A stretch of DNA of 64,000 nucleotides from Jeotgalibaca ciconiae (GCF_003955755.1 NZ_CP034465.1:248001-312000); one strand, 5' to 3'. Positions 8,802 through 17,192 are shown, counted from the stretch's first letter. The notes: generated from the sequence alone by a model not told the origin. Translations and numbers: made by a program.

Positions 8802-9800
8802 TTATTCTTGAAGTTGTTCTGCGATCAAGCGGTAAGATTCTAATCGTACTTCTTGAGGATCAGTAATCGTAATAATCATTGCTTCATCAAATCCGTAATT
8901 CTCTTTATAGCTATTTAGCTTTTCTGCAACAAATTTGGGAGTTCCAACGATATGTCCTTCTCTTACTTTCTCAATGACGGCTTGATCTATTTCAGTCAAA
9001 GGATAGTTCGCTGCTTCTTCTGCAGTCAAGAATTTTCCTAGTCGTTTCCCCCTAGCTAATTGCATTTTAAAAATCGCATAGGGTAACTCATAATATCTTG
9101 CTTCCTCTTCTGATTCACAAGCCAGTGCATAAAAAGCCACACTTAATTTTTTTTCAGGCATAAATTCAGAAGGTACAAACCGGCTGTTATAAATTTCGAA
9201 TGCATCTGGATTCATTTGTCCACTAAAGAACTGCGCATATGAATACCCCATTCCTTTGGTTGCTGCTTGCAATGCACTGTCGCCACTTGATCCCAGTAAC
9301 CAATTGCTCGGTCTGGTCTCAATAAAAGGCGCTGCTGGAGTATAACGATACAATTCATTTGTTGGCAGCTCATTCTTTAAAAATGATTGAATGGTATCGA
9401 TTTTGTCATATAGTGTATCTAATTGAGGAACTTTCCCTTCAGATAAGGCAAAAATCGCATTTCGGTCCCCTCCTGGTGCCCGACCTAATCCCAAATCAAT
9501 TCTACCTGGATAAAAAGCTTCCAAAGTTTTAAAAACCTCTGCTATTTTTAAAGGTGAATAATGCATCATCATGATGCCGCCCGAGCCGACCTTGATCTGA
9601 TTCGTTCTTGCCGCAACTTGGCCAATGACAATCTCTGGAGCCGCACTTGCTAATGACTCGCTGCCATGATGCTCAGCAAACCAAATACGTTTATAACCGT
9701 ATTTTTCTCCTTGTTGTGCTAAAATTACTGCATTTTCCAATGCATCACTTGCTGTTTCCTGCCCCATCAAAGGGATTTGATCTAATATACTTAAATCCAT
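8802..9800 (-). CDS. LLM class flavin-dependent oxidoreductase (luciferase-like monooxygenase)
   Basis: This is a 332-residue TIM-barrel flavoprotein of the bacterial luciferase superfamily. Visible signatures are the N-terminal LSILDQIPLMGQETASDALENAV (cut here for length), WFAEHHG, the KVGSGGIMMMHYSPLKIAE flavin-site region and GRIDLGLGRAPGG. This is the MsnO8/YvbT-like branch whose substrates are mostly unknown. The ATG at 9800 is preferred since GAGGGTAA precedes it; another ATG 18 bases upstream is not supported. It stands alone between the MATE gene and tyrA. Confidence 0.92.
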   Translation of the reverse strand: MDLSILDQIPLMGQETASDALENAVILAQQGEKYGYKRIWFAEHHGSESLASAAPEIVIGQVAARTNQIKVGSGGIMMMHYSPLKIAEVFKTLEAFYPGRIDLGLGRAPGGDRNAIFALSEGKVPQLDTLYDKIDTIQSFLKNELPTNELYRYTPAAPFIETRPSNWLLGSSGDSALQAATKGMGYSYAQFFSGQMNPDAFEIYNSRFVPSEFMPEKKLSVAFYALACESEEEARYYELPYAIFKMQLARGKRLGKFLTAEEAANYPLTEIDQAVIEKVREGHIVGTPKFVAEKLNSYKENYGFDEAMIITITDPQEVRLESYRLIAEQLQE

Positions 9801-9940
9801 TTCGTTACCCTCATTCACTTTTTGTATTTTCTTCTATAGTAAGACTAACATAGTTTGAAGAAGATTTACTTACAAAAAGTACTTTCCAAGTAACTTTCAA
9901 CGTATACAGAAGATTTCAATCCTGTATTTTTTTCTACGAA

Positions 9941-9990
9941 AAGAGAGACAATCTGAATTTTTATCAGCCGTCTCTCTTCTTTCTATCTCT
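9941..9990 (-). terminator. intrinsic terminator after tyrA
   Basis: AAGAGAGAC pairs with GTCTCTCTT around a loop of about 20 bases, overlapping the tyrA stop codon. On the minus strand the stem is followed by a TTTTC run. Confidence 0.6.
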
Positions 9991-10849
9991 TTTTCTTATC
10001 ATCCGCTTCTAATTGTATTCTCCGTTTTGTTGATTCTCGGAACATAGACTCCATTTGTTCTGAATCTTCTTCTTGAATAGCTTTTTTCATCGTTTGGAAT
10101 TGCTTTTCAAACCCTTCAATCGCATCCAATAATTCTACTTTATTTTCAATAAAGAGTTCTGACCATAGACTTTCATTAATCTTCGCAATACGGGTTAAAT
10201 CTCGATAGCTGTCCCCTATGAATTTTACCGTCCCACGTTCAGGGTCATCGCTATTAATTAAAGATACAGCAATCACATGACAAAGCTGGCTCGTAAAAGC
10301 AATCATTTCATCATGTTTTTTTGGATTTACTAATGTTACTCGCTTGAATCCGATTCTTGTAATCAATTTTTCTAATCGTTCAAGATTTTCTTTTTTATTT
10401 TTTTCTGTTGGAGTTAATAAATAGTTTGCCCCTTCAAAAACTTCCGCATCCGCATATGCATATCCCCTATTTTCTCTCCCAGCCATTGGATGCCCATAGA
10501 TGAAATCCACTTGCTCTGGTATCTCTTCCATTAACTGTTCAACAAGAACACCTTTCACGCCTGCTACATCGGTTAAAATAGCACCTTCTTTGAAATCATC
10601 CCGGTGTACTTTTATGAATTCTTTCAAGGCAAGAGGATACAACCCGATAATTACGATATCTGCTTGTTGTAAAATCCTTTGATTGCTTGTTTCGCCTTCA
10701 TCAATAACGCCTTCTTCCAAGGCTTTCTTTAATGTTTCTTCATCTGGATCAATGGCAAGAATCCGTTCTCCTTCAACTGGATGTTTTCGCAACGCTTTTG
10801 CAAATGAACCCCCGACTACGCCAAGCCCCACAATCGCAATGTTCCTCAT
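9983..10849 (-). CDS. tyrA: prephenate dehydrogenase
   Basis: TyrA oxidatively decarboxylates prephenate to 4-hydroxyphenylpyruvate, the committed step to tyrosine. The 288-residue product starts with the NAD-binding fingerprint RNIAIVGLGVVGGSFA and contains YGHPMAGREN and FTSQLCHVIA typical of the family. There is no C-terminal ACT domain, so feedback control is not visible in this subunit. The ATG at 10849 is chosen because GGAGA lies nine bases before it; a second ATG at 10858 overlaps that site. It follows pheA by 16 bases, so both are on one transcript controlled by the leader upstream of pheA. Confidence 0.96.
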   Translation of the reverse strand: MRNIAIVGLGVVGGSFAKALRKHPVEGERILAIDPDEETLKKALEEGVIDEGETSNQRILQQADIVIIGLYPLALKEFIKVHRDDFKEGAILTDVAGVKGVLVEQLMEEIPEQVDFIYGHPMAGRENRGYAYADAEVFEGANYLLTPTEKNKKENLERLEKLITRIGFKRVTLVNPKKHDEMIAFTSQLCHVIAVSLINSDDPERGTVKFIGDSYRDLTRIAKINESLWSELFIENKVELLDAIEGFEKQFQTMKKAIQEEDSEQMESMFRESTKRRIQLEADDKKKR

Positions 10850-10865
10850 TTCAGACATTCTCCTT

Positions 10866-11702
10866 TTACTTTTCTCTAATTGCCGAGTCGAATCTTCCCA
10901 GTAATCGAACATATTCAGAAACTTGTTCCAGCGTCTGCCACAGTAACTCAAATGGACTCGTCATTTGCGAAATATCTACTTCCATGAAGAACCCATATTT
11001 AAAGGGCTTTCCGGAAATCGGGCGAGCATTTAATGATTCCATATTACAATCAAATAGATTAAACACTTGAAGGAACTTCGCGAGCGCTCCCGATTCGTGC
11101 TTTGTTTCTACGTAAAGAGATAAAATATCCCCTTCTAACTGAACTGTCTCCGCATGTTTCATTATATAAAAACGGGTAGTGTTTAGCGACTCTGTTTGGA
11201 CGCTTTTCTTTAATGCTTTTAGTCCATATAATTCGCCTGCACGATGACTGGCCAGTGCCGCTTGGTTTATTTTACCATTTTCAGAAATATATTCAGCTGC
11301 TTTTGCAGTATCTTCGTAAGCTTTAGCAGTAACGGCAGGGTGACTTTCAAAAAATGTCGTACATTGCGATAAAGCTTCTGGATGGGAATAAACTTCTGTA
11401 ATATCCTCTATTGAACTATCAGGCAATCCCCATAAAGTGTGTTGAATGGATTGGTAATTTTCGGCTATTGCTATAATTGGTCGATAACGAAGTAAATCAA
11501 CCGTCCTAGCGATGAGACCTGTCGTTGAATTCTCAACCGGAATAACAATCACTTCTAACTCATTATTCTCTAAATCATCAATCACTTCTTGAAAATCCGA
11601 ATAACCAATTGCTTCTATTTTTTCTTCTTTGTAGTCTTTGAAATATTCTTGTAAGGCCGTCTCACTATAAGATCCTGGCACACCTTGATATCCAATTTTC
11701 AT
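10866..11702 (-). CDS. pheA: prephenate dehydratase
   Basis: PheA converts prephenate to phenylpyruvate for phenylalanine synthesis. The 278-residue product has the periplasmic-binding-like dehydratase domain (KIGYQGVPGSYSETAL, IPVENSTTGLIARTVDLL, the NTTRFYIM motif with the conserved Thr-Arg-Phe) and a C-terminal ACT domain with ESRP-equivalent ESLNARPISGKPFKYGFF, the Phe-binding regulatory region. No chorismate mutase domain is fused. The ATG has a G-rich ribosome binding site (AAGGGGG). It is the first gene of pheA-tyrA, 23 bases after a leader terminator (11725-11762). Its leader holds a Phe/Tyr-rich leader peptide, which fits end-product control by amino acid supply. Confidence 0.97.
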   Translation of the reverse strand: MKIGYQGVPGSYSETALQEYFKDYKEEKIEAIGYSDFQEVIDDLENNELEVIVIPVENSTTGLIARTVDLLRYRPIIAIAENYQSIQHTLWGLPDSSIEDITEVYSHPEALSQCTTFFESHPAVTAKAYEDTAKAAEYISENGKINQAALASHRAGELYGLKALKKSVQTESLNTTRFYIMKHAETVQLEGDILSLYVETKHESGALAKFLQVFNLFDCNMESLNARPISGKPFKYGFFMEVDISQMTSPFELLWQTLEQVSEYVRLLGRFDSAIREK

Positions 11703-11724
11703 CGTTTTTCCCCCTTATTTTCCC

Positions 11725-11762
11725 AAAAAAATACTCTACTCAGAAATAGTCTAAGTAGAGTA
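11725..11762 (-). terminator. attenuator terminator in the pheA leader
   Basis: On the minus strand TACTCTACT (11762-11754) pairs with AGTAGAGTA (11740-11732), followed by a T7 run, 23 bases before the pheA start. Its 5' arm region CTACTTAG (11758-11751) can instead pair with CTAAGTGG (11827-11820), which would prevent termination. Confidence 0.85.
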
Positions 11763-11951
11763 CAATCATTCATTTTCCGTTAGGTTTTTAATACGACCGG
11801 AAAACTTATCTGTAAATAGCCACTTAGTTATTTCTATGCGGCTATAAATAAAACACAAGTAAGCCACCTTAGATATGAATGTCATTCATTCGTTCATATC
11901 TAACGTGCAGACATGAACGCTATCTAAAGTAGCTAAAATATACAGATAAGT
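11763..11951 (-). ncRNA. switchable leader RNA of pheA-tyrA
   Basis: The leader contains several mutually exclusive stems (minus-strand RNA). ACTTATCTGTA inside the leader peptide frame (11951-11941) is an 11-base perfect complement of 11814-11804. The last codons, CTTTAGATA (11929-11921), can pair with TATCTAAGG (11875-11867), whose bases otherwise pair with 11903-11893 in an 11-base-pair hairpin. ATAGCCGC (11845-11838) pairs with GTGGCTAT (11823-11816). The latter arm overlaps CTAAGTGG, the complement of the terminator 5' arm. The same plan with different sequence recurs at 46474-46693. No T-box TGGNACC sequence is present. Confidence 0.7.
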
Positions 11952-11973
11952 GGATTCCTTGGCTTGCTGTCAT
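11920..11973 (-). CDS. pheA leader peptide, aromatic-rich (17 residues)
   Basis: The short frame reads MTASQGIHLSVYFSYFR then TAG. Five of the last seven residues are VYFSYF-type: Tyr, Phe, Ser, Tyr, Phe just before Arg-stop. AAGAGG lies about 9 bases before the ATG, and a promoter (TTGTTT, 17 bases, TAGGAT) lies about 35 bases upstream. The codons overlap RNA segments that pair alternatively downstream, as in classical leader-peptide attenuators where a ribosome short of charged tRNA changes the fold. A homologous frame at 46643-46705 ends FYFSFFR-stop. Sequence shows the frame and its context; translation and stalling are inferred. Confidence 0.8.
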   Translation of the reverse strand: MTASQGIHLSVYFSYFR

Positions 11974-12005
11974 CGTTAAAAACCTCTTTTCGTGTTATGT
12001 TTCTC

Positions 12006-12034
12006 ATCCTACCTTATCTTTTATTAAAAAACAA
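12006..12034 (-). promoter_or_regulatory. promoter of the pheA-tyrA leader
   Basis: On the minus strand TTGTTT (12034-12029), a 17-base spacer and TAGGAT (12011-12006) precede the leader peptide ATG by about 33 bases. Confidence 0.6.
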
Positions 12035-12058
12035 GTAGAATTTAATTTTATTCTCATA

Positions 12059-12772
12059 TTAGTTGGATATTTTTTTGTAAAAAAGAGTTGCTGCTTCTTT
12101 CAAACTATCAGGATTATCGATAAAGAAATCATGTCCTCCTTCTGGTACAAGAAACAGCTCCGCTTTTGGAATGATTTCAGCTATTTTTTCTGTATGGCTG
12201 CGTTTAATAACGTCCTTCTCTCCTGCCATAACGAACACTGGTATCGAAATACTTTGCAAATCTTGCTCAGTTAAATCCAAATTATCCAGCATTAATTGTA
12301 GAACAGACTCCTTCCTCCGTCGATCCTTCTCATCGGTAATCATTTGGAGCTTCTCTTTTTCCTCCAGTAAATCTTGATACAGCGGTTCTACTAAAGCATC
12401 AGCTTCGTAGTTTGCTCCCATTGTAATTAAGCTTTTCACTCGTTCTGGAAAATGAGAAGAAAAGTATAACCCTATATTTCCGCCGTCGCTATAGCCGATG
12501 ATGTGCACGCTATCCAAACCATTTTGATCCATTAACAGTAAGATATCTTCAGCCATTCTTTTAAAGGTCAAACTTTGAACGGCAAAATCCGATTGCCCAT
12601 GCCCCCTTGTATCAAGAGCATATACAGAATACTTCTGTGTAAAAAAGTTATATTGGTTTTGAAAAATAGAGGAATCTTCATTATTTCCATGAAGAAACAA
12701 GAGTGGCTCTCCACTTCCTTGGTGAAGGTAAAACAATCTACCTTTTCCAGTTTCTAGATAATGTTTTTCCAT
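12059..12772 (-). CDS. alpha/beta fold hydrolase
   Basis: This is a cytosolic serine hydrolase of 237 residues. The oxyanion segment is FLHGNNEDSS, the nucleophile elbow GYSDGG (Ser), the acid Asp in VFVMAGEKDVI and the His in PEGGHDFF. These complete a catalytic triad in the normal order, and the length is normal. The start at 12772 is supported by GAGGAGATTACG directly upstream and lies 14 bases after the ung stop codon, so the gene is probably cotranscribed with ung. The substrate (ester, lactone or C-C bond) cannot be told. Confidence 0.92.
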   Translation of the reverse strand: MEKHYLETGKGRLFYLHQGSGEPLLFLHGNNEDSSIFQNQYNFFTQKYSVYALDTRGHGQSDFAVQSLTFKRMAEDILLLMDQNGLDSVHIIGYSDGGNIGLYFSSHFPERVKSLITMGANYEADALVEPLYQDLLEEKEKLQMITDEKDRRRKESVLQLMLDNLDLTEQDLQSISIPVFVMAGEKDVIKRSHTEKIAEIIPKAELFLVPEGGHDFFIDNPDSLKEAATLFYKKISN

Positions 12773-12785
12773 CGTAATCTCCTCA

Positions 12786-13466
12786 TTATTCTTCTTCGGG
12801 CAATTGCCAATCAATTGGTTCTTCACCGAGGTCGATCAGCGCATCATTTATTTTAGAAAAAGGTTTCGAGCCAAAAAAACCTCTGTGTGCAGATAATGGA
12901 CTTGGATGAGGAGAAGTTAGCACAATATGTTTTTGGGTATCAATGAGTGCTTTCTTTGCAATCGAGGCATTCCCCCACAACAAAAAAATGACTGGTTCTT
13001 TTCGATTATTGAGTGCTCGAATGACAGCATCTGTCAACATTTCCCAGCCTTTCCCTCTATGTGAATAGGCTTGTCCTTGACGCACGGTTAAGACGGTGTT
13101 CAATAGAAATATACCTTGCTTTGCCCAAGAAGTTAAATCTCCATGATTCGCTGGTTTTATACCTAAATCCTCTTCTAATTCTTTATAAATATTCCGCAAT
13201 GAAGGTGGGATTTTCACCCCTTTTTGTACAGAGAAACTTAGACCATGAGCTTGATTGGGTCCGTGGTATGGGTCTTGTCCCAATATCAAAACCTTTACAT
13301 CATTATAAGGCGTTAACTCAAAGGCTTGCCAAATATCCTGCATCACGGGATAAATCGTCTGTTCCTCGTATTCCTGCTTTAAAAACATTCGCAATTGTTG
13401 ATAATATGGTGCCTGGAATTCTTCTTGTAGTATTTCTTGCCATTCATTATGGATGATTTGTTTCAT
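12786..13466 (-). CDS. ung: uracil-DNA glycosylase
   Basis: Family 1 Ung excises uracil from DNA, starting base excision repair. The 226-residue product has the water-activating motif GQDPYHGPNQAHGLSFSV, the uracil-binding region with ILLLWGN-like LLWGNASIAKK, and the DNA-intercalation loop HPSPLSAHRGFFG with the catalytic His. All key residues are present and the length is typical. It heads a two-gene unit with the alpha/beta hydrolase. Confidence 0.98.
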   Translation of the reverse strand: MKQIIHNEWQEILQEEFQAPYYQQLRMFLKQEYEEQTIYPVMQDIWQAFELTPYNDVKVLILGQDPYHGPNQAHGLSFSVQKGVKIPPSLRNIYKELEEDLGIKPANHGDLTSWAKQGIFLLNTVLTVRQGQAYSHRGKGWEMLTDAVIRALNNRKEPVIFLLWGNASIAKKALIDTQKHIVLTSPHPSPLSAHRGFFGSKPFSKINDALIDLGEEPIDWQLPEEE

Positions 13467-13647
13467 GACTCGAACACCCTTTCTCGCTTCTTGTCATTAT
13501 TTTATCACAGCTGAAGTAGAAGCTAAAATAAATTAAGAGTAGTAGGACATTCATGAGAAAAATAACATTCATCGCTACCTTTCTATACTTTCTAGTAAAT
13601 AATGATAAACTAGTACTAGAGTCATTTTTATATTAGGAGGTTTTTAT

Positions 13648-14517
13648 GTGATTGAGTTAATTGTTTCAGATATGGATGGTACACTACTAAATAATAAGCT
13701 GGCTGTTTCGGATACGAATCGCCAAGCAATTGAATTTGCTCAAAGTAAAGGAATTAAATTTATGGTGGCGACTGGACGTGGATACACAGAAGCAGTCCCT
13801 GCCTTGCACGAGGCTGGTATCTATTGCCCAATGATTACGGTTAATGGTGGACAGCTTTACGATGAGGAAGGAACGCTCGTTGAGAATATCGGTATCGATA
13901 AAAAACGTATTAAGAATATTTTAAATTTTGTTAAATCAAAAGGACTTTATGCGGAAGTCGTTACAACAGAAGGTGTTTACTCAGACGATAAAGTTGGACG
14001 AATTGAAACCATGACAACGCTACTACAAAAGACCAATCCAGATACGACTTTTAAAATGGCACTTATTTTAGCGCTTGGGCGTTTGGAATTATTAAATATT
14101 CACTATGTTGATGATTTTGATGAAATTCTTAATAAAGAGTCTTCTGAAATGTTAAAAGTGTTAGTTTTTAGTAATATTGGGCAACCAGAATTGCAAGTAA
14201 TCAGAGATGAATTCGAAAGTGACAGTGAACTAGTTATCACTTCCTCTTTCTTCAACAACATTGAAATTAACCATGTTCAAGCACAAAAGGGAATTGCACT
14301 TGAACGTGTAGCGAAACATATGAAGATTCCTTTAAAAAATATTATGGCTATTGGAGACAACTTCAACGATGCTTCCATGCTTGAAAAAGCAGGTGTCAGC
14401 TTTGCGATGGGAAATGCTGAACTGGGTGTCAAAAAGATTGCTAAGTATGAGACAGGGACCAACAATGATCACGGCGTTGCCGATGCTATTTTCCGCTGCA
14501 TAAACGAAAATCTCTAA
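13648..14517 (+). CDS. Cof-type HAD family phosphatase
   Basis: This 289-residue cytosolic sugar- or nucleotide-phosphatase belongs to the HAD IIB (Cof) group. Motif I is SDMDGTLLN with the nucleophile Asp and the acid/base Asp two residues on. Motif II is in VATGRGYTE, and motif IV is AIGDNFNDASML. The start is GTG at 13648 with TAGGAGG 7 bases upstream; the ATG three bases earlier is followed at once by a stop codon. The physiological substrate is unknown. A paralogue lies at 62757-63557. Confidence 0.93.
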   Translation: MIELIVSDMDGTLLNNKLAVSDTNRQAIEFAQSKGIKFMVATGRGYTEAVPALHEAGIYCPMITVNGGQLYDEEGTLVENIGIDKKRIKNILNFVKSKGLYAEVVTTEGVYSDDKVGRIETMTTLLQKTNPDTTFKMALILALGRLELLNIHYVDDFDEILNKESSEMLKVLVFSNIGQPELQVIRDEFESDSELVITSSFFNNIEINHVQAQKGIALERVAKHMKIPLKNIMAIGDNFNDASMLEKAGVSFAMGNAELGVKKIAKYETGTNNDHGVADAIFRCINENL

Positions 14518-14577
14518 TTTTGGGTAACAGTGCCAACAAATCAATCGTCTTTTCTAATAAGAGAGGAGTGATTTGAA

Positions 14578-14739
14578 ATGGAAGCAGGTTTAGCTAACTA
14601 TATTGAATTAATAAGTAATACAGGATTTCCAATTGTTATATCTCTATATCTTTTAAATCGGATGGAGAAAAAATTGGATTCCCTCGTGCATGCTATTAAT
14701 CAATTATGTGAGTCCTATACAATTGCGAATAAACTTTAA
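14578..14739 (+). CDS. YvrJ family small protein
   Basis: This 53-residue protein has one hydrophobic segment, with NTGFPIVISLYLLNRMEKKLD at its core (shown across the family as GFPIvvtfYLLxRiEkKLDxL), followed by a short amphipathic tail. YvrJ proteins are found near sigma factor and phage holin-like genes, but their role is unknown. AGAGGAGTG stands 8 bases before the ATG, so it is likely translated. It sits between the HAD phosphatase gene and a terminator at 14741-14778, possibly on the same transcript. Confidence 0.8.
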   Translation: MEAGLANYIELISNTGFPIVISLYLLNRMEKKLDSLVHAINQLCESYTIANKL

Positions 14740-14740
14740 G

Positions 14741-14780
14741 AAGGAAACAGAGGCTGTTAAAAGGTCTCTGTTTTCTATTT
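14741..14780 (+). terminator. intrinsic terminator after the YvrJ gene
   Basis: GAAACAGAG and CTCTGTTTTC form an 8 to 9 base-pair stem, followed by a T-rich run. Confidence 0.7.
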
Positions 14781-14887
14781 TCTCATGTACTTCTAATAGA
14801 GCACTTTTTTAATTACTCATTTTTTGGTAAGATATCTATGAGCTATTCATTATGGTAGCTAGCAGAGATCTTGAAAGGAGAAAATGA

Positions 14888-15622
14888 ATGGCAGATACAA
14901 AAGTAGTCGTACAAAATTTAAAAAAGAGTTTTGGCGACAATGAGGTCCTGAAAGGGATTGATATGGAAATAACTGAAGGTGAAGTTGTTTGTATTATCGG
15001 TCCTTCCGGTTCAGGTAAAAGTACTTTTTTACGTTGCTTAAACGGTCTTGAAGAAATTACTGGAGGGACAGTATTAGTTGATAAGGTAGATATTACGAAT
15101 CCTAAAACGGATATAAATAAAGTTCGGGAAGAAATCGGGATGGTTTTTCAGCATTTTAATCTTTTCCCCCATCTGACTGTCTCAGAAAATATTACACTTG
15201 CACCAGTAGAATTAAAAAGAATGACAAAAGAGGATGCTCATAAGAAAGCTCTCGATTTATTAAAAACTGTTGGACTTTCCGAAAAGGCAGAAGTATATCC
15301 AAATTCATTATCTGGCGGCCAAAAGCAGCGTGTCGCTATTGCTCGAGCATTGGCAATGAATCCGGATATTATGTTATTTGACGAACCAACTTCTGCTCTT
15401 GATCCAGAAATGGTTGGGGAAGTTTTAGAAGTTATGAAAAAACTGGCTAAAGATGGGATGACAATGGTTGTTGTCACTCACGAAATGGGCTTTGCTCGTG
15501 AAGTTGGGGACCGTGTTATTTTTATGGATGGCGGCTACATTGTAGAGCAAGGTACCCCAGAGGAGGTATTTCAAAATACACAGCACCCACGAACGCAAGA
15601 CTTCCTGAACAAAGTATTGTAA
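14888..15622 (+). CDS. polar amino acid ABC transporter ATPase, GlnQ type
   Basis: The 244-residue ATPase subunit belongs to a polar amino acid importer. It has Walker [11 protein letters not shown]-loop [14 protein letters not shown], signature [15 protein letters not shown], Walker [16 protein letters not shown] and the H-loop [11 protein letters not shown]. The match to GlnQ/ArtM-type proteins is complete, including the conserved end. AAAGGAG precedes the ATG. No permease or binding protein gene is adjacent, and a terminator follows, so the partner subunits must be encoded elsewhere. Confidence 0.94.
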   Translation: MADTKVVVQNLKKSFGDNEVLKGIDMEITEGEVVCIIGPSGSGKSTFLRCLNGLEEITGGTVLVDKVDITNPKTDINKVREEIGMVFQHFNLFPHLTVSENITLAPVELKRMTKEDAHKKALDLLKTVGLSEKAEVYPNSLSGGQKQRVAIARALAMNPDIMLFDEPTSALDPEMVGEVLEVMKKLAKDGMTMVVVTHEMGFAREVGDRVIFMDGGYIVEQGTPEEVFQNTQHPRTQDFLNKVL

Positions 15623-15753
15623 GTTTCAAAGGTATTTTATCAGCTTTACTTTACTTCTTTGAGCATTTGGTAAAGTACAGAAGCTATTTCAGCTTTGTAT
15701 TTTACTTTTAACTTTTTCCATAGCAGATTTCAGAGAAAACTTGATCCTATACC

Positions 15754-15793
15754 AAAAAGGAAGTTTAAGCAGATGCTTAAACTTCCTTTTTCA
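15754..15793. terminator. bidirectional intrinsic terminator
   Basis: AAAAAGGAAGTTTAAGC and GCTTAAACTTCCTTTTT pair perfectly over a four-base loop, between the convergent ATPase and 3D-domain genes. Confidence 0.9.
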
Positions 15794-15796
15794 TTA

Positions 15797-16990
15797 TTAA
15801 TCTAAAATTGTAATCGTGATGGTTTGTCTTCCAAACGCATGACACGCAGCAAGATTCTCCATATGTAAGTCAATTTTGTTTCCTTTAATTGCAGAACCTG
15901 TATCTCCTGCAATCGCGATTCCGTATCCTGGTACATCAAGTAATGTTCCTAATGGGATAACACTTGGGTCTACCGCAATCACCATTGGATTTGAACGTAA
16001 ATCGATGCCAGTAGCTGTGAAGTTCGTTAGCCCAGGCTCATTACGTGAATAAGCAGTTGCTTCCACTGTCAACGTTCTTCCAGTTGAAGCTGGTGGAGTG
16101 GTTTCTTTGACAGGTTCTTCCTTCTTTGCAGGTGTTGTTTCATTACTTGTTCCTGAAGGTGTCGTATTTACCACTTCTTCTTTTGAAACGGTTTGTTCAA
16201 CTTTTGCAGCTTCTTGTTTTGCGGCTAGAACTGCTGCCTCTTGTTTTTCTAATTCAGCTTGTTTCTCTGCTTCTTCAGCAGCAAGTCGTTCAGCTTCTGC
16301 TTTTTCTGCAGCTTCTTGCTCTTGACGAGCGACTTCTGCCAAACGTTCTTCTTCTTCTGATTTACTTGTCAATATTTCTTGTAATGCAACTTGATTATCA
16401 GCAAGGACAGCTTGTAAGTTTCCAAGTTCTTGATGAAGCGACTCTGATTCAATACTTACGAGTTCTGCTTTTGATTTTCCTAATGCAATTTCTTCAACAA
16501 GTCGTTCTTCTAATTGGCTTAATTTTTCTTCCTCTTCAATTGCCGCTTCAATTCGTTCATTGTCGGCCGCTTGAAGTTGACCTACTAGCAAGAACTTACC
16601 GATGAAATCAGAGAAATTTTCAGCTTCTAGAACCATCATAATACGGTTATTTGAAGACGGGCTGGTTTGTAAAGCGATTAAACGCTCTTCTAACTGTTCC
16701 TTACGCGCTGCGATTAATTCCTTTTGCTCTTCAATCTCACTAACCGTTTGTTGTTTCTCTAGTTCAATTTCCGCTACTTCAGCATTTAAATTGTCGATTT
16801 CGGCTTTTCTTTCATTGATTGAAAACAGCATACTTCCAATCTCATTTTCCAGATTAGAAATTTCAGATGTTTTTTCTTGTTCTTGCTTATTTAACTCATC
16901 TAATGTTGATGCTTGGATTGGCGCTGCAAAAAGCATTTGACTCGCTAATCCTGCAAGAATGATTTTTCCGAGCTTTCCATTTTTACTCAA
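15797..16990 (-). CDS. secreted coiled-coil protein with C-terminal 3D domain (CwlO/YocH-like)
   Basis: This 397-residue exported cell-wall protein has a signal peptide at about residues 1-27, ending PIQAS. A long coiled coil (about 28-225) resembles the N-terminal domain of PcsB/CwlO proteins, followed by a Glu/Ala-rich stretch and a Thr/Pro linker. The C-terminal 3D domain (about 300-397) has VEATAYS, AVDPSVIPLGT and the metal-site Asp motif AGDTGSAIKGNKIDLH. 3D domains occur in muralytic enzymes with a double-psi barrel. A second 3D protein is at 49043. A perfect TGTAAT-N5-TGTAAT WalR-type box lies about 100 bases upstream, consistent with control by the WalRK cell-wall system. Confidence 0.9.
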   Translation of the reverse strand: MSKNGKLGKIILAGLASQMLFAAPIQASTLDELNKQEQEKTSEISNLENEIGSMLFSINERKAEIDNLNAEVAEIELEKQQTVSEIEEQKELIAARKEQLEERLIALQTSPSSNNRIMMVLEAENFSDFIGKFLLVGQLQAADNERIEAAIEEEEKLSQLEERLVEEIALGKSKAELVSIESESLHQELGNLQAVLADNQVALQEILTSKSEEEERLAEVARQEQEAAEKAEAERLAAEEAEKQAELEKQEAAVLAAKQEAAKVEQTVSKEEVVNTTPSGTSNETTPAKKEEPVKETTPPASTGRTLTVEATAYSRNEPGLTNFTATGIDLRSNPMVIAVDPSVIPLGTLLDVPGYGIAIAGDTGSAIKGNKIDLHMENLAACHAFGRQTITITILD

Positions 16991-17091
16991 TTAGGCTCGC
17001 CTCTTTCTTTCCAGATTCTTAACCATTATACGTCTTGTCATTGAATAGTTGGTTTCAATCCTCTTACGATTCTATGTCAATTATATTTTTT

Positions 17092-17108
17092 TGTAATACA
17101 TTTGTAAT
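17092..17108 (+). promoter_or_regulatory. WalR (YycF) box candidate
   Basis: TGTAAT, five bases and TGTAAT match the WalR direct-repeat consensus exactly. The box lies in the divergent region between the 3D-domain gene and the deoxyribosyltransferase gene; the former is the expected target. Confidence 0.55.
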
Positions 17109-17192
17109 ATATCTTTACTAAAAAAACCTTTTGCTTCCTTTCTACGCTATTGCTATGATAAAAGAAGAATATTTAATTGAAGGAGATTGAAT

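Noticed and set aside
10500-11070. + strand frames opposite tyrA and pheA
   Set aside because: These are antisense shadows of well-supported genes without ribosome binding sites.
11703-12058. T-box riboswitch in front of pheA
   Set aside because: There is no TGGNACC T-box sequence, AG-bulge motif or specifier-loop stem. The leader instead has a translated-looking short frame with clustered aromatic codons.
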